Of a stretch of DNA of 22,723 nt, positions 20,456 through 22,723 are shown one piece after another (the stretch's first letter is position 1; each line of letters begins with the position of its first letter). A model generated the notes under the pieces. That model made no database searches, was not told where the DNA came from, and worked only from the letters and a program-made list of their open reading frames with translations. Location of the stretch: assembly GCA_023436485.1 (NCBI GenBank), contig JAEZIU010000098.1, positions 1 through 22,723 on the forward strand, written 5' to 3'. Both the position numbers and the translations under genes were made by a program. This stretch comes from Bacillota bacterium (GTDB taxonomy: Bacteria > Bacillota > Clostridia > Acetivibrionales > DSM-1351).

Positions 20456-20896
20456 ATGACTGAGGTTGAGAAGCAGCAGATACATGAACTAAGGCTTAAA
20501 GGAATAGGGTACAAGGCTATTGCCGCAATACTTGGTATTTCAAGAGACAGTATCAGAGGCTATTGTAAGCGCAACGGTCTTGCCGGAGATTCAAAGGCTG
20601 TAACACTCAATGTAAAGGAGCAAATAAATCAGCATCTCATATGTGCCTGCTGTAGTAAGCCACTTGTTCAAAATCAGCGGGGAAGAAGTAAACGGTTCTG
20701 CTCTGAAGAATGTCGCAGGAGATGGTGGAATGAAAATTGGGATAAGCGAAATAAAAAAGAATCCGCCATATACAAATACATTTGTCCCAACTGCAGCAAG
20801 GAATTCAGCTGCTATGGTAATCCAAACAGAAAATATTGTAGCCACAACTGTTATATAAAATCAAGGTTTTGGAAGGATGAGGAAGATGGAATTTAA
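20456..20896 (+). CDS. HTH plus double zinc-knuckle DNA-binding protein
   Basis: A 146-aa protein. The N-terminal HTH (about 8-40) is of resolvase/sigma-4 type: ELRLKGIGYKAIAAILGISR followed by DSIRGYCKRNGL. Two treble-clef-like cysteine sets follow: C63-x2-C66 with C82-x3-C86, and C110-x2-C113 with C128-x3-C132, each followed by basic and tryptophan-rich segments. Similar proteins are found in clostridial phages and integrative elements, sometimes labelled sigma-70-like. A transcription regulator or DNA-binding partner of the following methyltransferase is likely. AAAGGG precedes the start. Its end overlaps the methyltransferase start by 11 bases. Confidence 0.8.
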   Translation: MTEVEKQQIHELRLKGIGYKAIAAILGISRDSIRGYCKRNGLAGDSKAVTLNVKEQINQHLICACCSKPLVQNQRGRSKRFCSEECRRRWWNENWDKRNKKESAIYKYICPNCSKEFSCYGNPNRKYCSHNCYIKSRFWKDEEDGI

Positions 20897-22118
20897 AAAA
20901 CTAAAAATAGATACCCTAGTGCCTGCTGAATATAATCCGAGGAAAAAACTAAAGCCCGGGGATTCTGAATTTGAAAAAATAAAGAACAGCATAAATGAGT
21001 TTGGATATGTGGACCCAGTTATAGTAAATAAGGACTTAACGGTGATTGGCGGACATCAGAGAATATCAGTACTGAAAACATTGGGCTTTAATGAAATTGA
21101 CTGTGTAATTATAGATATTGATAAGACAAAGGAAAAGGCTTTAAATATAGCTCTTAACAAAATCAGCGGCGAATGGAATAAAGAACTGCTGGCTGACTTG
21201 ATTAAGGATTTACAGTTGTTGGATTACAATGTATCCTTTACCGGGTTCGACCCTCCTGAGACAGATCAGCTTTTTAATGATGTACACTCGAAGGAAGTCA
21301 AGGAGGATGACTTCGATGTAGAGGAAACTTTGAAAGAACCGGCTATTACACAGAAAGGCGATGTTTGGCTCCTTGGCAGGCACAGGCTCGTATGTGGAGA
21401 CAGCACCGATCCGAATGTATATGATGTTTTGATGGATGGTCAGAAAGCAAATCTTGTTGTAACGGACCCGCCGTATAATGTAGCTTACGAGGCAAAGGCA
21501 GGAAAGATACAAAATGATAACCTAAAGAATGAGGAATTTTACGATTTCCTCTTAAAGGCTTTCACTAATATGGCAGAGTCTATGGAAAAGGATGCATCAA
21601 TATATGTGTTCCATGCAGACACAGAGGGTTTAAATTTCAGAAAGGCATTCAAGGAAGCAGGTTTGTATTTGTCAGGTGTGTGCATTTGGGCTAAGCAAAG
21701 CTTAGTGCTTGGCAGGAGTCCTTATCAGTGGAAACATGAGCCAGTACTTTTCGGATGGAAGAAGGACGGCAAACACAACTGGTATGGAGACAGAAAGCAG
21801 AGTACCATTTGGAACTTTGACAGGCCATCGAAAAATGATCTACATCCGACAATGAAGCCCATTGCACTGTGTGCTTACCCTATAACCAACAGCAGTATGA
21901 GTAACTGCATAGTTCTTGACCCATTTGGTGGAAGCGGTTCAACCTTGATGGCTTGTGAGCAGACAAACCGTATCTGCCACACTATTGAACTGGATGAAAA
22001 GTATTCTGATGTCATCGTAAAAAGATACATAGATTTCAATGGGAACTCAGAGGAAGTGTTTCTTCTCAGGAATGGAATGAAAATTACATACAATGAGGTG
22101 GTGGCTGCTAATGTGTAA
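20886..22118 (+). CDS. ParB-domain DNA methyltransferase (N6-adenine/N4-cytosine)
   Basis: A 410-aa fusion. Residues 1-95 are a ParB/Srx-like domain: PAEYNPRKKL, GYVDPVIVNKDLTVIGGHQR (GGHQR at 55-59). Residues 150-400 are an amino-methyltransferase (PF01555) with catalytic DPPY (194-197) and the later S-adenosylmethionine loop DPFGGSGST (345-353). This is beta-class order, with DPPY before FxGxG. The start at 20886 has GGAAGG 9 bases upstream; the ATG at 20877 has no room for a ribosome binding site. No partner nuclease is near, so it is an orphan phage methyltransferase, probably for protection from host restriction or for marking phage DNA. It overlaps the next gene by 8 bases. Confidence 0.93.
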   Translation: MEFKKLKIDTLVPAEYNPRKKLKPGDSEFEKIKNSINEFGYVDPVIVNKDLTVIGGHQRISVLKTLGFNEIDCVIIDIDKTKEKALNIALNKISGEWNKELLADLIKDLQLLDYNVSFTGFDPPETDQLFNDVHSKEVKEDDFDVEETLKEPAITQKGDVWLLGRHRLVCGDSTDPNVYDVLMDGQKANLVVTDPPYNVAYEAKAGKIQNDNLKNEEFYDFLLKAFTNMAESMEKDASIYVFHADTEGLNFRKAFKEAGLYLSGVCIWAKQSLVLGRSPYQWKHEPVLFGWKKDGKHNWYGDRKQSTIWNFDRPSKNDLHPTMKPIALCAYPITNSSMSNCIVLDPFGGSGSTLMACEQTNRICHTIELDEKYSDVIVKRYIDFNGNSEEVFLLRNGMKITYNEVVAANV

Positions 22119-22723
22119 ACTTACACTTGGAAGCCTTTTTGATGGAAGCGGAGGTTTTCCTTTAGGCGCAGTAATTAATGGAATCCTTCCTGTATGGGCA
22201 AGTGAAATTGAACCTTTCCCTATACGAGTAACAACAAAGAAACTTCCCTTTGTAAAGCATTACGGGGATATTAAAAAAATAAATGGTGCGGAAATTGAGC
22301 CTGTGGACATTATAACCTTCGGCTCTCCCTGCACCGACATGTCTGTGGCAGGAAAAAGAGCAGGGCTTGACGGAAAACAGTCAGTTCTGTTCTATGAAGC
22401 CATCAGAATTATAAAGGAAATGAGGTGTAAAACCAATGGGATGTATCCACGATTTATCGTGTGGGAGAACGTGCCGGGTGCATTCTCAAGCGGAAAGGGA
22501 GAGGACTTCAGGGCAGTCCTTGCAGAAATTGCAAAAATCAAAGATGAAGCGACTGATGTTCCTATGCCTGAAAAGGACAAATGGATGTGCGCAGGTGAAA
22601 TCCTGGGAGATGATTTTTCCATTGCCTGGCGAACAATTGACGCTCAATTTTGGGGAGTCGCCCAAAGACGCCGTAGAATCTACCTTGTCGCAGATTTTGC
22701 AGACAGATGTGCCGGGAAAATAC
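22111..22723 (+). CDS. Phage DNA cytosine-5 methyltransferase, cut by window end
   Basis: The first 204 codons of a C5-cytosine methyltransferase. Motif I is LFDGSGGFPLGA (9-20), the catalytic cysteine is C74 in FGSPCTDMSVAG, ENV is at 119-121, and QRRRRIYLVADF is the motif VIII region. It begins inside the end of the ParB-methyltransferase gene (ATGTGTAA overlap) and runs off the right edge, so the recognition region and motifs IX-X are not seen. It is of the phage Dcm-like subtype (GSPCTDMS) and distinct from the pair at 1607-3741 (GGPPCQGFS). With its neighbour it forms an orphan two-enzyme modification cassette. Confidence 0.93.
   Translation, partial: MCKLTLGSLFDGSGGFPLGAVINGILPVWASEIEPFPIRVTTKKLPFVKHYGDIKKINGAEIEPVDIITFGSPCTDMSVAGKRAGLDGKQSVLFYEAIRIIKEMRCKTNGMYPRFIVWENVPGAFSSGKGEDFRAVLAEIAKIKDEATDVPMPEKDKWMCAGEILGDDFSIAWRTIDAQFWGVAQRRRRIYLVADFADRCAGKI

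Noticed and set aside
1..22723. CRISPR arrays, tRNA or rRNA genes, and complete insertion sequences
   Set aside because: No regularly spaced identical repeats, no cloverleaf-like sequence and no transposase frame were seen on either strand.

Overview
The window looks like chromosomal DNA of a low-GC Firmicute, most likely a Clostridia member. Evidence is the AT-rich sequence, strong AGGAGG-type ribosome binding sites, clean TTGACA/TATAAT-like promoters, and the best-recognised gene set, the early/replication module of a clostridial temperate phage. Genus cannot be fixed from the sequence alone.

Layout. (1) 1-1315 is a gene-poor stretch. It holds the first codons of a leftward gene at the very edge, a perfect 14-bp-arm hairpin, and two diverged copies of a ~100-bp unit (stem-loop, T-run, purine-rich ribosome-binding-site-like stretch, short ORF). 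(2) 1316-6944 is a rightward defence operon from one good promoter: a small excisionase-like HTH protein, two cytosine-5 DNA methyltransferases, an unrecognised 259-aa protein, a McrB-like AAA+ NTPase and a McrC-like nuclease. The order matches the BsuMI system of Bacillus subtilis (ydiO-ydiP-ydiR-ydiS-ydjA) and is related to LlaJI. It is a modification system coupled to a McrBC-type motor nuclease. (3) 7122-9025 is the lysogeny switch: a doubtful small ORF, then on the minus strand an ImmA/IrrE-type metallopeptidase with added zinc ribbons and a Xre/CI-like repressor. The divergent control region upstream carries two different families of operator-like repeats. (4) 9244-19572 is the rightward early module: a small unlisted 54-aa gene, a terminator, a structured leader RNA, a sigma-region-4-like protein, two small proteins, a DUF2800 Cas4/AddB-like nuclease, a DUF2815 (Enc34-type) ssDNA-binding protein, a family A DNA polymerase, a deoxyribosyltransferase-like protein, a VapE-type primase-helicase, a candidate origin with iterons, a VRR-NUC nuclease, a SNF2 helicase and an ArpU/DUF1492 regulator. 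(5) 19577-22723 is the start of the late/packaging side: a candidate activator-dependent late promoter, an HNH endonuclease, a GC-rich symmetric block that may be the cos site, a strong terminator, an HTH/zinc-knuckle protein, a ParB-fused adenine/cytosine-N4 methyltransferase and a cytosine-5 methyltransferase cut by the window end.

How it fits together. Everything from the repressor rightward reads as one prophage. The restriction-modification operon lies on the left flank of its immunity genes, where temperate phages often carry accessory defence genes; no integrase is visible, so it presumably lies further left. The most interesting non-coding element is the leader at 9583-9733. It has a nested hairpin with a GAAA tetraloop and a second hairpin that buries the Shine-Dalgarno sequence of the sigma-like gene. 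The loop of the second hairpin is complementary to a bulge in the first. No tRNA, rRNA, intact insertion sequence or CRISPR array was seen.
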